64,000 nucleotides of DNA from Hymenobacter arizonensis (lineage in GTDB: Bacteria > Bacteroidota > Bacteroidia > Cytophagales > Hymenobacteraceae): NCBI RefSeq assembly GCF_900115775.1, contig NZ_FOXS01000006.1, positions 186,001 to 250,000 of the forward strand. The letters are read 5' to 3'. The notes beneath the pieces were generated by a model. That model did not search any database, was not told the DNA's origin, and saw nothing but the letters and a program-made list of their open reading frames with translations. Positions 1-8,137 of this stretch are shown here, piece after piece. Made by a program: the position numbers and the translations under genes. Within the stretch, counting starts at the first letter, position 1, and every line of letters starts with the position of its first letter.

Positions 1-1
1 C

Positions 2-883
2 GGCACCACGTTCTCGGAGCAGTGCCGCATCAGCAACCCCGACCAAGTGCGCGTGCTCTACGACGACTCAACCAAGGAGCTCACCGTGCGGGCCAAAGAG
101 TTTGTACAGATTGACAACGAGGCGCTGGGCTACCGCCTGAAGTACTACGGCCTGGATTTTAATTACGACGAAGAATCCGGGTCCATTTCCTACTATGGCC
201 AGCCCGTGTTCGAGGAAATAAAGCCGCGCGATGACAAGCAGCGGCGCCAGTGGGCCGCCAACCGCGCCACGGCGTACCGGGGCTCGTTCATGCACTTTTT
301 GCGCAGCGTGTACACCAACCGCATGCAGGCCGAAGGCTTCATGGCCCAGCAGGTGAAGGTGGTATACCACCCGCAATACGAGCGAGCGCAGGAACTGCGC
401 CGCATCTTAGTGGAGAAAAAGCCCGATGGCCCGTTCACTGCGGCCGAAGAAGATTCGTTGTCCCGATGGGACGCCATGGCGCCGGTATCGGCAACGCTGA
501 ATCCGGCCCCGCTACCCATCGACAGCGTGCGCAGGGTTTCGGCCGACGGGCGCCGCACGTACCTGCGCTTCAACGGCGAACTGCAGGTGGCTTACTTCGG
601 CGAGGCGCCCGACCCGCGCTACAAAAAACGGATGTCGCCGCTGGGCAGCGTTCCCGGCAAGACCTTTCCGGTCCAGCGCCAGGTATCGCGCCTGAAGCTG
701 CGCGGCCGCCAGGCCGAGATTCAGGCCAACGGCTCCCTGATGAACCCGCTGGATGCTTACAATGGCGAGTACTGGGGTTTTGAGCGCATCGGCGAGTTCT
801 TGCCCGTCGACTACGCGCCCACTACCGCGGCAGGGGCGGCGCCTGCTTCTTCGGCCCCGCCCGCAAAAGCGAGCAGCAGATAA
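2..883 (+). CDS. Secreted carboxypeptidase-regulatory-like protein, C-terminal part (5' end outside the window)
   Basis: The reading frame is open from the first bases of the window, so the 5' end is missing. The visible 293 codons are a clear paralogue of the next gene: both share the order FSxQCRIxNPD, DNxALGYRxKYxGL, FEExK, ANRAxAYRGS, PIDSxRRVSADG, SPDP/APDP, and NPLxxxxxEYWGFExxGEFLP near the C terminus. By comparison with that gene the lost part should hold a signal peptide and a CnaB-like beta-sandwich domain. The last 20 residues are an Ala/Pro/Ser-rich tail. Function is unknown; location in the envelope is inferred from the paralogue. Confidence 0.75.
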   Translation, partial: GTTFSEQCRISNPDQVRVLYDDSTKELTVRAKEFVQIDNEALGYRLKYYGLDFNYDEESGSISYYGQPVFEEIKPRDDKQRRQWAANRATAYRGSFMHFLRSVYTNRMQAEGFMAQQVKVVYHPQYERAQELRRILVEKKPDGPFTAAEEDSLSRWDAMAPVSATLNPAPLPIDSVRRVSADGRRTYLRFNGELQVAYFGEAPDPRYKKRMSPLGSVPGKTFPVQRQVSRLKLRGRQAEIQANGSLMNPLDAYNGEYWGFERIGEFLPVDYAPTTAAGAAPASSAPPAKASSR

Positions 884-1067
884 ATTTTGATTCCCGCGCT
901 GACGGCTGTTTGACTGAGCCGGTGGAGTGCCATTCAACGCTACATTACCTGTAGCTGAATTGAAGGGCTTCGCCTGTTTAACCAGACAGCCGTTAGCTTT
1001 ATCGCCGGCTCGCGCAACAGCAGTCCTTACTTTTGGATTGCCGGTTCATAAACCGCGGCTCTCGTTC

Positions 1068-2312
1068 ATGCGCCTCTTGCGATTTTGCTTTCTGTTGGGC
1101 TTGGTGTTGATTGTCGGCCATGCGGCCCTCGCGCAGGGGCGGCTGAGCGGCGTAGTGCTGGACTCGGTGACGCGGCAGCCGCTGGCCTTTGCCAGTGTGT
1201 TCCTGGCCAATACTACCCTAGGGGCAACTACCACCGAGCAAGGGCAGTTTGTGTTTCCCAGCGTGCCCGCGGGCACCTACGACGTGGTGGGCTCTTACGT
1301 AGGCTACCGGCTTGCAAAGCAGGCCGTGGTGGTAGGAGCGGCACCCCAGCAGCTCACCCTGCAACTAGCGCCATCGGCCAACCGGCTGGCGGAGGTGGTG
1401 GTGCGGCCCAACCCCAATCGCGCATCCGATTACCAAAAGTTTGTGGAGCTGTTTCTGGGTAGAACTTCGTTTTCGCGTCAGTGCCGCATCCGCAACCCCG
1501 ATGATGTGTTGGTAGATTTTGACCCTGCCGAGCGTGAGCTCACGGCTTCTGCCTACAAGTTTGTGTTGGTTGATAATCAGGCCTTGGGTTACCGCATCAA
1601 GTACTTTGGACTGCGGTTCTCCTGCAATTTTAAGAAGAGCGTTGTTACGTTTTATGGTGAGCCGGCATTTGAGGAAATGAAGGCGCGCAGCGCAAGGCAG
1701 CAAAGAGTTTGGGAGGCCAACCGTGCAAAAGCCTATCGCGGCTCACTTACTCATTTCCTGAAAAGTGTGCACGACAACCAAGTAACATCCGAGGGCTTTT
1801 TGGTTCAGAAGCTGCGCATTGTGCCCAACCGGCGCTACCCACGGGCCGACAGCTTGCGGCGGGAACTGGTTCGGAGCCGGCGCAACATACTTACGGCGGC
1901 TGAGAATGACTCTTTGGCGCGCTGGACAAAAGAGCCCAATGCTTTTTCGATGCTTTACACTGCCCCACGACCCATCGATAGCCTCCGACGGGTTTCCGCC
2001 GACGGGGCCCAGGTATTTCTGCGCTTCACCGACAACTTGCAGGTGAGTTACTTGCGCGAGTCTCCGGACCCGCTGTACCGGGTGCAAAGCAATTCGCTTA
2101 CCGAACCGGCTGTGGCTCCGCCCACTGGTCGCCAAGTGTCGTTGCTTGTGCTGATGACTCGCGAAATGGAGATTCAACCCAATGGCCACCTCGTGAACCC
2201 GCTGGCCGTATTTACTGACGAATACTGGGGGTTCGAAAAAATGGGTGAATTTTTACCCCTTAATTACCAACCGCCGACTACGGGGCCCAGCCCCCAACCT
2301 CCCACCCAATGA
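1068..2312 (+). CDS. Secreted protein with CarboxypepD_reg-like (CnaB-type) domain
   Basis: 414 aa. The ATG at 1068 is chosen over a GTG at 927 because it starts directly with a signal peptide (basic MRLLR, hydrophobic core, AxA-type site before Q). Residues about 23-110 form a carboxypeptidase-regulatory-like beta-sandwich with the typical GxVxDxxTxxPLxxAxV start and the VPAGTYxVxxSYVGY strand, ending in the AEVVVRP linker. The remaining 300 residues match the gene just upstream. Such domains are common at the N terminus of Bacteroidota outer-membrane proteins; no barrel or catalytic motif was recognised in the C-terminal part. The stop codon overlaps the start of the CoA-transferase gene (ATGA, 2309-2312), so the two could be translationally coupled, although their roles look unrelated. 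Confidence 0.75.
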   Translation: MRLLRFCFLLGLVLIVGHAALAQGRLSGVVLDSVTRQPLAFASVFLANTTLGATTTEQGQFVFPSVPAGTYDVVGSYVGYRLAKQAVVVGAAPQQLTLQLAPSANRLAEVVVRPNPNRASDYQKFVELFLGRTSFSRQCRIRNPDDVLVDFDPAERELTASAYKFVLVDNQALGYRIKYFGLRFSCNFKKSVVTFYGEPAFEEMKARSARQQRVWEANRAKAYRGSLTHFLKSVHDNQVTSEGFLVQKLRIVPNRRYPRADSLRRELVRSRRNILTAAENDSLARWTKEPNAFSMLYTAPRPIDSLRRVSADGAQVFLRFTDNLQVSYLRESPDPLYRVQSNSLTEPAVAPPTGRQVSLLVLMTREMEIQPNGHLVNPLAVFTDEYWGFEKMGEFLPLNYQPPTTGPSPQPPTQ

Positions 2313-3004
2313 TAGACAAAACCGTTCCCAACGCCCAGGAAGCTCTGCAGGGCATCGCCGATGGCATGACCCTGATGCTCGGCGGCTTTGGCCTCTGCGG
2401 CATCCCCGAAAACTCGATTCAGGAGTTGCTCCGCCTGGGCGTAAAAAACCTCACTTGCATTAGCAACAACGCGGGCGTCGACGACTTCGGCATTGGCTTG
2501 TTGCTGCAAACCAAGCAGGTGAAGAAGATGATTTCCAGCTACGTAGGCGAGAACGCCGAATTTGAGCGCCAGCTGCTGAGCGGCGAGTTGGAGGTGGAGT
2601 TGATTCCGCAAGGCACCCTGGCTGAGCGCTGCCGGGCCGGTGGCGCCGGCATTCCGGCCTTCTTTACGCCGGCCGGCTACGGCACCGAAGTGGGCGAAGG
2701 CAAGGAAAGCCGCGAGTTCAACGGCAAGATGTACTTGCTGGAAACTGGCCTCATCGCCGATTTTGCCTTCGTGAAAGCCTGGAAGGGCGACACGGCCGGT
2801 AATCTGATTTACAAGGGCACGGCCCGCAACTTCAACCCCATGATGGCTACGGCTGGCAAAATCACGGTAGCTGAAGTGGAAGAACTGGTGCCCGCCGGCG
2901 AGCTCGACCCCAACCAGATTCATACGCCCGGCATTTTTGTGCAGCGCATCTACCAGGGCGAGCGCTACGAAAAGCGGATTGAGCAGCGCACGGTGCGCAG
3001 CTAG
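2309..3004 (+). CDS. scoA: 3-oxoacid CoA-transferase subunit A
   Basis: 231 aa, normal length for the alpha subunit of succinyl-CoA:3-oxoacid (or acetoacetyl-CoA) transferase. The glycine-rich segment GGFGLCGIPE near residues 29-38 is the family signature; SNNAGVDDFGIGLLL, FFTPAGYGTEV and the later GNLIYKGTARNFNPMMA are also typical. With subunit B it moves CoA between succinyl-CoA and acetoacetate in ketone-body or branched-chain degradation. Its partner lies at 4471, separated by a serine hydrolase gene, whereas the subunits are normally adjacent. The start ATG overlaps the upstream stop by 4 nt. Whether the substrate is acetoacetate or another 3-oxoacid cannot be told from sequence. Confidence 0.93.
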   Translation: MIDKTVPNAQEALQGIADGMTLMLGGFGLCGIPENSIQELLRLGVKNLTCISNNAGVDDFGIGLLLQTKQVKKMISSYVGENAEFERQLLSGELEVELIPQGTLAERCRAGGAGIPAFFTPAGYGTEVGEGKESREFNGKMYLLETGLIADFAFVKAWKGDTAGNLIYKGTARNFNPMMATAGKITVAEVEELVPAGELDPNQIHTPGIFVQRIYQGERYEKRIEQRTVRS

Positions 3005-3055
3005 CAGCTGCGGAAAGCATAATTTAGGCCGCGTTCTGAAGAATTCCTTATTGCT

Positions 3056-4390
3056 ATGAAAAGAAATTCCATTGCCTTTTTGCTGCTGCTGAGTGGCTAT
3101 AGTGCAGTTGCTCAGGTAGCAGCTCCAGCAGCACCTAAAGCTCGGCGCGCAACAACCGCACGGGTAGCGGCGAAGCCCGTAGACGCGCAGCGCCTCGACC
3201 AGCTGTTGAAGGACTACACGGCCGATGGCCGCGTGCCCGGCACCATTGCGCTGGTGATGCGCGACGGAAAAGTGCTGTACCGCAAAGCGTTTGGCGTGGA
3301 TGACCTAGCGGCCAAAACTCCGCTCCGCCCCGATGCCATTATGCGCATCGCTTCACAAACGAAAGCAGTGACCAGCGTGGGCCTCATGCTGCTGTACGAA
3401 GAAGGCAAGTTTCAGCTCGATGACCCCGTCTCGAAGTACCTGCCGGCTTTCGCTGACCCCAAGGTGCTGGCTACTTTCAATGAGAAAGACTCGACCTACA
3501 CCACCGTGCCAGCCAAGGGGGAAATCACCATTCGGCAGCTGTTTACCCACACCTCGGGCATCAGCTACCCCGTAATTGGCAGCAGGGAAGCGAAAGCCAT
3601 TTATGCCAAAGCGGGTATTCCCAGCGGCATTGGCACGCCAGGGGGCTCGTTGGCCAAGTCCATGGATGCGCTGGGGCCACTTCCGCTCATGCACCAGCCG
3701 GGCGAGCGGTTCACCTACGGGCTGAGCGTGGACGTGCTGGGCCGCCTGATTGAGGTGCTATCGGGACAGCCGCTCGACCAGTACCTGCGCACGCGCCTTT
3801 TTGAGCCATTGGGCATGAAGGATACCTGGTTCTACTTGCCCGCCGACAAGCAGGCACGGCTGGCCAAGCTCTATACCGAAGACGCCGCCAAAAACACCGT
3901 GCCGATGGCCCCGCGCGACGGCATGATTCCGGATTATCCCAAGGCGCAGGGCACTTATTTCTCGGGCGGGGCGGGTTTGTCGTCGACCATCGACGACTAC
4001 GCGACCTTCCTGCAAATGATGCTGAACAACGGCACGCACAACGGGCGGCGCCTGCTCAAGCCCGCCACCGTGGCCCTCATTACCCAGAACCAAATGGGCG
4101 AGGTAAGCCAGGGCAACAACAAGTTTGGCCTCGGTTTCAGCATCACTACGGCCCAGAGCGCGGCCGCCAGGCAGCCGGGCCTCTCCGAAGGCTCCTACGA
4201 ATGGGGCGGCATTTTTGGCACCACCTACTGGGTCGACCCCAAGCAAAAGCTGGTGGCCCTGATTTATACCCAGAAGTATCCCAGCGGCACGGCCCGCGAC
4301 TTGGCCGACAAGTTCAAAACAGCAGTTTATCAGTCGTTTGTGCCGCAGTCAGCAGCCGAAGCCAGTTCCGCACTGCCGGCAGCCAAATAA
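3056..4390 (+). CDS. Secreted serine hydrolase, beta-lactamase class C/esterase family
   Basis: 444 aa with an N-terminal signal peptide (MKRNSIAFLLLLSG, cleavage near SAVAQ). The catalytic SxxK motif is SQTK at residues 100-103, in the family context of RIASQTKAVTS. The second motif is Y221-G-L in the FTYGLS context; the usual YxN asparagine is replaced, as in many esterases and peptidases of this fold. A GLSSTIDDYATFLQMML segment and the C-terminal GGIFGTTYWVDP strand are also typical. It is probably a periplasmic or secreted esterase or D-amino-acid peptidase rather than a true beta-lactamase. It sits between scoA and scoB on the same strand, 51 nt after scoA, which suggests insertion into a former two-gene operon. 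Confidence 0.88.
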   Translation: MKRNSIAFLLLLSGYSAVAQVAAPAAPKARRATTARVAAKPVDAQRLDQLLKDYTADGRVPGTIALVMRDGKVLYRKAFGVDDLAAKTPLRPDAIMRIASQTKAVTSVGLMLLYEEGKFQLDDPVSKYLPAFADPKVLATFNEKDSTYTTVPAKGEITIRQLFTHTSGISYPVIGSREAKAIYAKAGIPSGIGTPGGSLAKSMDALGPLPLMHQPGERFTYGLSVDVLGRLIEVLSGQPLDQYLRTRLFEPLGMKDTWFYLPADKQARLAKLYTEDAAKNTVPMAPRDGMIPDYPKAQGTYFSGGAGLSSTIDDYATFLQMMLNNGTHNGRRLLKPATVALITQNQMGEVSQGNNKFGLGFSITTAQSAAARQPGLSEGSYEWGGIFGTTYWVDPKQKLVALIYTQKYPSGTARDLADKFKTAVYQSFVPQSAAEASSALPAAK

Positions 4391-4420
4391 CATTCCACCT
4401 CTCCCATAACCCACCCACAA

Positions 4421-4454
4421 AATCCGCGAAATCCGATTAATCCGGATGAATCCG
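4421..4454. repeat. Iterated AATCCG intergenic repeat
   Basis: Four copies of AATCCG start at 4421, 4430, 4439 and 4449, so the period is 9, 9 and 10 bases. They lie in the 80-nt gap directly before scoB. The element is non-coding and has no clear hairpin. Its regular spacing suggests a dispersed intergenic repeat or a protein-binding array; copy number in the genome cannot be judged here. Confidence 0.55.
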
Positions 4455-4470
4455 TGGTTCAGACAACCTT

Positions 4471-5130
4471 ATGCTAGACAAACACGGCATCGCCCGGCGC
4501 ATCGCCCAGGAAGTAAAAGACGGCTCCTATGTTAACCTCGGCATTGGCATTCCCACGCTGGTGGCCAACTACATACCGGCTGGCATCAACGTGGAGTTGC
4601 AGTCCGAAAACGGCTTGCTGGGCATGGGCCCCTTCCCCACCGAAGAAGAAGTAGACCCGGACCTCATCAACGCTGGTAAGCAGACCGTGACCACCCTGCC
4701 CGGCTCCAGCATCTTCTCCTCGGCCGACTCGTTCGGCATGATTCGCGGCGAGCACGTGGACCTGACCATTCTCGGCGCTATGGAGGTTTCGGAGCGCGGC
4801 GACATTGCCAACTGGAAAATTCCCGGCAAGATGGTGAAAGGCATGGGCGGCGCCATGGACTTGGTGGCATCGGCCAAAAACATCATCGTGGCCATGCAGC
4901 ACGTAGCCAAAGACGGCTCCAGCAAGCTTCTGCCCGACTGCACCTTGCCCATTACGGGCTTGCACTGCGTGAAAAAAATTGTAACCGAGCTGGCTGTGCT
5001 CGACGTGACGCCCGACGGCTTTGTGCTGCGCGAACGCGCCCCGGGCGTGAGCGTGGAGCAGATTATAGCTGCTACGGCTGGCAAGTTGGTGGTGCCCGAA
5101 GGCGAGGTGCCCGAGATGCAGGGCGTATAG
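4471..5130 (+). CDS. scoB: 3-oxoacid CoA-transferase subunit B
   Basis: 219 aa, normal for the beta subunit. The N terminus IARRIAQEVKDGSYVNLGIGIPTL and the SENGLLGMGP motif are the catalytic signature; the glutamate of SENG is the residue that carries the CoA thioester in this family. The later segments GSSIFSSADSFGMIRGEHVDLTILGAMEVS and KMVKGMGGAMDLV are also diagnostic. It pairs with the subunit A gene at 2309-3004 to form the transferase. It is preceded by an AATCCG repeat array and separated from subunit A by an unrelated hydrolase. Confidence 0.95.
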   Translation: MLDKHGIARRIAQEVKDGSYVNLGIGIPTLVANYIPAGINVELQSENGLLGMGPFPTEEEVDPDLINAGKQTVTTLPGSSIFSSADSFGMIRGEHVDLTILGAMEVSERGDIANWKIPGKMVKGMGGAMDLVASAKNIIVAMQHVAKDGSSKLLPDCTLPITGLHCVKKIVTELAVLDVTPDGFVLRERAPGVSVEQIIAATAGKLVVPEGEVPEMQGV

Positions 5131-5543
5131 CAAACAACTGGTGAGATTTGAACTAGCCAAGTCGAAGCAGAGGCGTTGTGGGGCGGCCTTCATGCAAAAA
5201 CCGTGAATCAACAGCAGAGGGCACTAGCTTACTCTCCCGCCGCCATTACCGCCTGAGATGTTGCTTTTGCCTTTGATAAACTGGGCTGTACCAGCACCTT
5301 GCCTTGCCTAAACAAAGCAATGCGAGGTGCATTGCAGTGAGGAGCCTGTGCCTGCCGCTTCAGTGCCACAACGTAGGACGCGCAATCATTTTGCACCGTT
5401 CTGCCTGAATTTGCGTTAAGTACCCCGTTGGCCTCCTCAGGTTATAGCTTTTTTAACGGGTAATTTTAATGGGCCGAACCGTTGCCACTAGCAGCAGTTG
5501 CACCTCCGCCCCCGTTCTCTTTCGCAGTTTCGTTTTCAACAAT
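5131..5543. other. Gene-free stretch upstream of the GNAT-nitrilase gene
   Basis: No convincing ORF is present; the longest open stretches are short and lack family features. A possible hairpin is formed by an imperfect pair at 5421-5429 and 5455-5462 (TACCCCGTT against AACGGGTA), just before the candidate start codons of the next gene. It could be a 5'-UTR structure. No good -33/-7 promoter pair was found. Confidence 0.4.
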
Positions 5544-7256
5544 ATGGCAACTTCTTCAAACGGCAAAACCGCTCCTAGCGGCTCCCACGCCAAAAAAGTG
5601 GGCAAACCCAATCCGGCAATGGCAGGCTTGGAACTCCTCACGCCTACCGCCGTGCCAGCCCACAAGCTGGTGCTTCGCACGCTGCGCCGCTCCGATTTTA
5701 AGGCGGTGAAGGAAATCATGGACAAGGTGTATTCCAACATGGAAGGCGCCTGGGCTGCCGATGAGTTTGCGGCCCTGCTTCGCAAATTTCCCGAAGGCCA
5801 GATTGGCATTGAGGACAACGGCCGCCTGGTGGCCGCCGCCCTGGCCATCATCGTGCAATACAGCGACTTCGGTGACAAGCACACTTACGCTAAGATTACG
5901 GGTCATGGCAAGTTTGACACGCACAACGATAACGGCGACACCCTGTACGGCGTCGACGTTTTTGTAGACCCCGAGTACCGGTCGCTCCGATTGGGCCGCC
6001 GCCTCTACGACGCCCGCAAGGAGCTGTGCGAGAACCTGAACCTGCGCGCCATGGTGGCCGGCGGCCGCATTCCCGGCTACGCCGCCTACGCAGGCGAGAT
6101 GACCCCGGCTAAGTACGTGGAGATGGTGCGTAACAAGGAATTGGTCGACCCCATCCTCACGTTCCAGCTCTCGAACGAGTTTTACGTGCGGAAAATTATC
6201 CGCGGCTACTTGCCCTACGACTCCGAAAGCAAGGCTTTTGCCACGCTGCTCGAGTGGATTAACGTGTACTACGAGGAAGAGGAAAAGCTCATCGGCAATA
6301 CCAAATCCAACGTCCGCATCGGCATTGTGCAGTGGCAGATGCGCGCCACGCGCAGTCTCGAAGACTTGCTGCAGCAGATTGAGTTCTTCGTGGACACGGT
6401 GTCGGGCTACAAATCGGACTGTGTGATGTTTCCCGAATTTTTCAACGCCCCGCTCATGGCGCTGACGAATGAGGATTCGCCGGCAGTGGCCATCCGGGCC
6501 ATGGCGGCCTTCACTGAGCCTATCAAGGCGAAGATGATGGAGCTGGCCGTGAGCTACAACATCAATATTGTGGCTGGCTCGATGCCGGTGTATGAGAACG
6601 AGAAGCTGCACAACGTGGCCTACCTCTGCCGCCGCGACGGCACCGTGGACGAGCAGTACAAGCTGCACGTGACCCCCGACGAAGCCAGCTACTGGGGCAT
6701 GCGCGGCGGCGACAAGCTCAAGTGCTTCGACACCGACTTCGGTAAAATCGGCATCTTAGTGTGCTACGACGTGGAGTTCCCCGAGTTGGCCCGCATGCTG
6801 AGCGAAGAAGGCGTAAAAATCCTGTTCGTCCCTTTCTGGACCGACACCAAAAACGCCTACCAGCGCGTGCGCATCTGCGCCCAGGCCCGGGCCATTGAGA
6901 ACGAATGCTACGTGGCCATTACCGGCTCGGTGGGCAACCTGCCGCGGGTCGAGAACATGGACATTCAGTACTCGCAGAGCGCCGTATTCAGTCCTTCGGA
7001 CTTTGCCTTCCCCCACGACGCCATCGTGGCCGAGGCTACGCCTAACACCGAGATGACCCTTATTGCTGACCTCGACCTCGACTTGCTCAAGGACCTGAAC
7101 ACCAGCGGCGCCGTGCGAAACCTGCGCGACCGCCGCCGCGACCTGTACTCGTTGAGCTGGACTATCAAAAAGACCGAGCGCGACGAGGAATTGCTGGAGC
7201 AGGGCGTGGAGCGCCTGCCGCGCACCAGCCGCCGCAAGGCGGTTGCGGCCGGCTAA
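5544..7256 (+). CDS. Bifunctional GNAT acetyltransferase / carbon-nitrogen hydrolase (nitrilase) fusion
   Basis: 570 aa from the ATG at 5544, chosen because an A-rich CAACAAT precedes it; an ATG at 5469 would add 25 residues that look non-coding. The first half (about 35-230) is a GNAT domain: VLRTLRRSDFKAVKEIM, then GVDVFVDPEYRSLRLGRRLYDAR, the acetyl-CoA-binding loop. The second half (about 255-535) is a nitrilase-superfamily domain. It shows the glutamate in VMFPEFFNAP, the lysine in DEQYKLHVTPDE and the cysteine in GILVCYDVEFPE, which together make the Glu-Lys-Cys triad. Such fusions are known in Bacteroidota; the substrate is unknown. A strong terminator follows at 7284. Confidence 0.9.
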   Translation: MATSSNGKTAPSGSHAKKVGKPNPAMAGLELLTPTAVPAHKLVLRTLRRSDFKAVKEIMDKVYSNMEGAWAADEFAALLRKFPEGQIGIEDNGRLVAAALAIIVQYSDFGDKHTYAKITGHGKFDTHNDNGDTLYGVDVFVDPEYRSLRLGRRLYDARKELCENLNLRAMVAGGRIPGYAAYAGEMTPAKYVEMVRNKELVDPILTFQLSNEFYVRKIIRGYLPYDSESKAFATLLEWINVYYEEEEKLIGNTKSNVRIGIVQWQMRATRSLEDLLQQIEFFVDTVSGYKSDCVMFPEFFNAPLMALTNEDSPAVAIRAMAAFTEPIKAKMMELAVSYNINIVAGSMPVYENEKLHNVAYLCRRDGTVDEQYKLHVTPDEASYWGMRGGDKLKCFDTDFGKIGILVCYDVEFPELARMLSEEGVKILFVPFWTDTKNAYQRVRICAQARAIENECYVAITGSVGNLPRVENMDIQYSQSAVFSPSDFAFPHDAIVAEATPNTEMTLIADLDLDLLKDLNTSGAVRNLRDRRRDLYSLSWTIKKTERDEELLEQGVERLPRTSRRKAVAAG

Positions 7257-7283
7257 AAGTTAGCTTGTTAAATATCTACTGAT

Positions 7284-7322
7284 AACCGGCCCTACATAGT
7301 GACTATGTAGGGCCGGTTTTTT
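7284..7322 (+). terminator. Rho-independent terminator after the GNAT-nitrilase gene
   Basis: A perfect 17-bp inverted repeat (7284-7300 and 7302-7318) centred on G7301 is followed by a run of T to 7322. It closes the upstream gene and, being symmetrical, may also serve the convergent GNAT gene. Confidence 0.85.
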
Positions 7323-7357
7323 GTTTGTCTACTTTAACTGTCGAAACCTGCTATTCT

Positions 7358-7888
7358 TTAAGCACCGAGTAGTTTATAGTAAACCACTGTGGCGTGCAGG
7401 GTGCCGTCGCCGTTCTGGGCATAACTAGGTATGACTCCGGCTATCTGGTAGTGCAAGGATTGGTAAAGGTGCTCGGCAGCATCGCCCTGCCGGGTGTCGA
7501 GCACCAGCGTGATGCGGCCTAGCTCCACTGCTTTGGCTTCGAGGGCGCACAGCAGCAGCCGTCCAATGCCCAAGCGGCGAGCGGAGCGGTGCACCATCAT
7601 TTTAGCTACTTCGGCCCGGTGGCTGCCGTTGCTTTGAAGAGCCAAGGCCAGCTGCACGGTACCCACTATTTCCTTGTTGCCCCCGTGGCGGGCCACAAAC
7701 AAGACCAGCGTACCCGCCCGAACACTCTGCTGCACTCGCCGCCAGAAGCTGCTGGCTTCTTCCGCGGGAAGCGGAGGCAAAAACCCCAGCGCGGCTCCCG
7801 ATGCAATAGCATCCTGAAACAAAGCCACCAACTGCGGCAATGCCTGCTCAATCTGTTCGGAGGCTAGGGTTGAAATAATGGGGTTCAT
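7358..7888 (-). CDS. GNAT family N-acetyltransferase
   Basis: 176 aa, a single GNAT domain. The N-terminal helices are followed by the GTVQLALALQSNGSHRAEVAKMMVHRSARRLGIGRLLL segment, which holds strand 4 and the acetyl-CoA pyrophosphate loop RRLGIG (Q/RxxGxG/A). LVLDTRQGDAAEHLYQSLHYQIAGVIP is the typical C-terminal part, in which a residue pair such as LY packs on CoA. The acceptor substrate is unknown. It is convergent with the GNAT-nitrilase gene and divergent from the dehydrogenase gene at 8138. Confidence 0.88.
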   Translation of the reverse strand: MNPIISTLASEQIEQALPQLVALFQDAIASGAALGFLPPLPAEEASSFWRRVQQSVRAGTLVLFVARHGGNKEIVGTVQLALALQSNGSHRAEVAKMMVHRSARRLGIGRLLLCALEAKAVELGRITLVLDTRQGDAAEHLYQSLHYQIAGVIPSYAQNGDGTLHATVVYYKLLGA

Positions 7889-8137
7889 GGCGTGTCGTAT
7901 CTATTGTATAGAGAAGGATAAGTGAAAATAACTGCGGCGCGCAAGCCCGGTAGCTCCAAAGCCTGCGCTTGCAAAGCCGAGTTCAGGTTTGCCCGGCAAG
8001 GCTGCGGGACTCTCAGTGCAGAATGAGAATCATCAATGCCAACTTCAATCAACCCCGGCAAGATAGCCAGACAGGCTTTTGTGCGTAAACTGCACCTCCA
8101 AGTTGTTTCTCTGCCTTTTTACATCACCCAATAAAAC

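Noticed and set aside
927..1067. GTG start upstream of the second secreted paralogue
   Set aside because: It would place 47 residues before a good signal peptide; the ATG at 1068 fits better.
3056..4390. True beta-lactamase (antibiotic resistance)
   Set aside because: The YxN motif is not kept and the signature is shared by many esterases and peptidases of the same fold; a resistance role is not supported.
4474..5211. 245-aa open frame on the minus strand
   Set aside because: It is antisense to scoB, which has the full CoA-transferase signature.
5469..5543. Earlier ATG for the GNAT-nitrilase gene
   Set aside because: The 25 added residues look non-coding and have no counterpart in the usual GNAT start; kept only as an alternative.
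5556..6668. 370-aa open frame on the minus strand
   Set aside because: It is antisense to the GNAT-nitrilase gene, which shows complete catalytic motifs; the antisense product has none.
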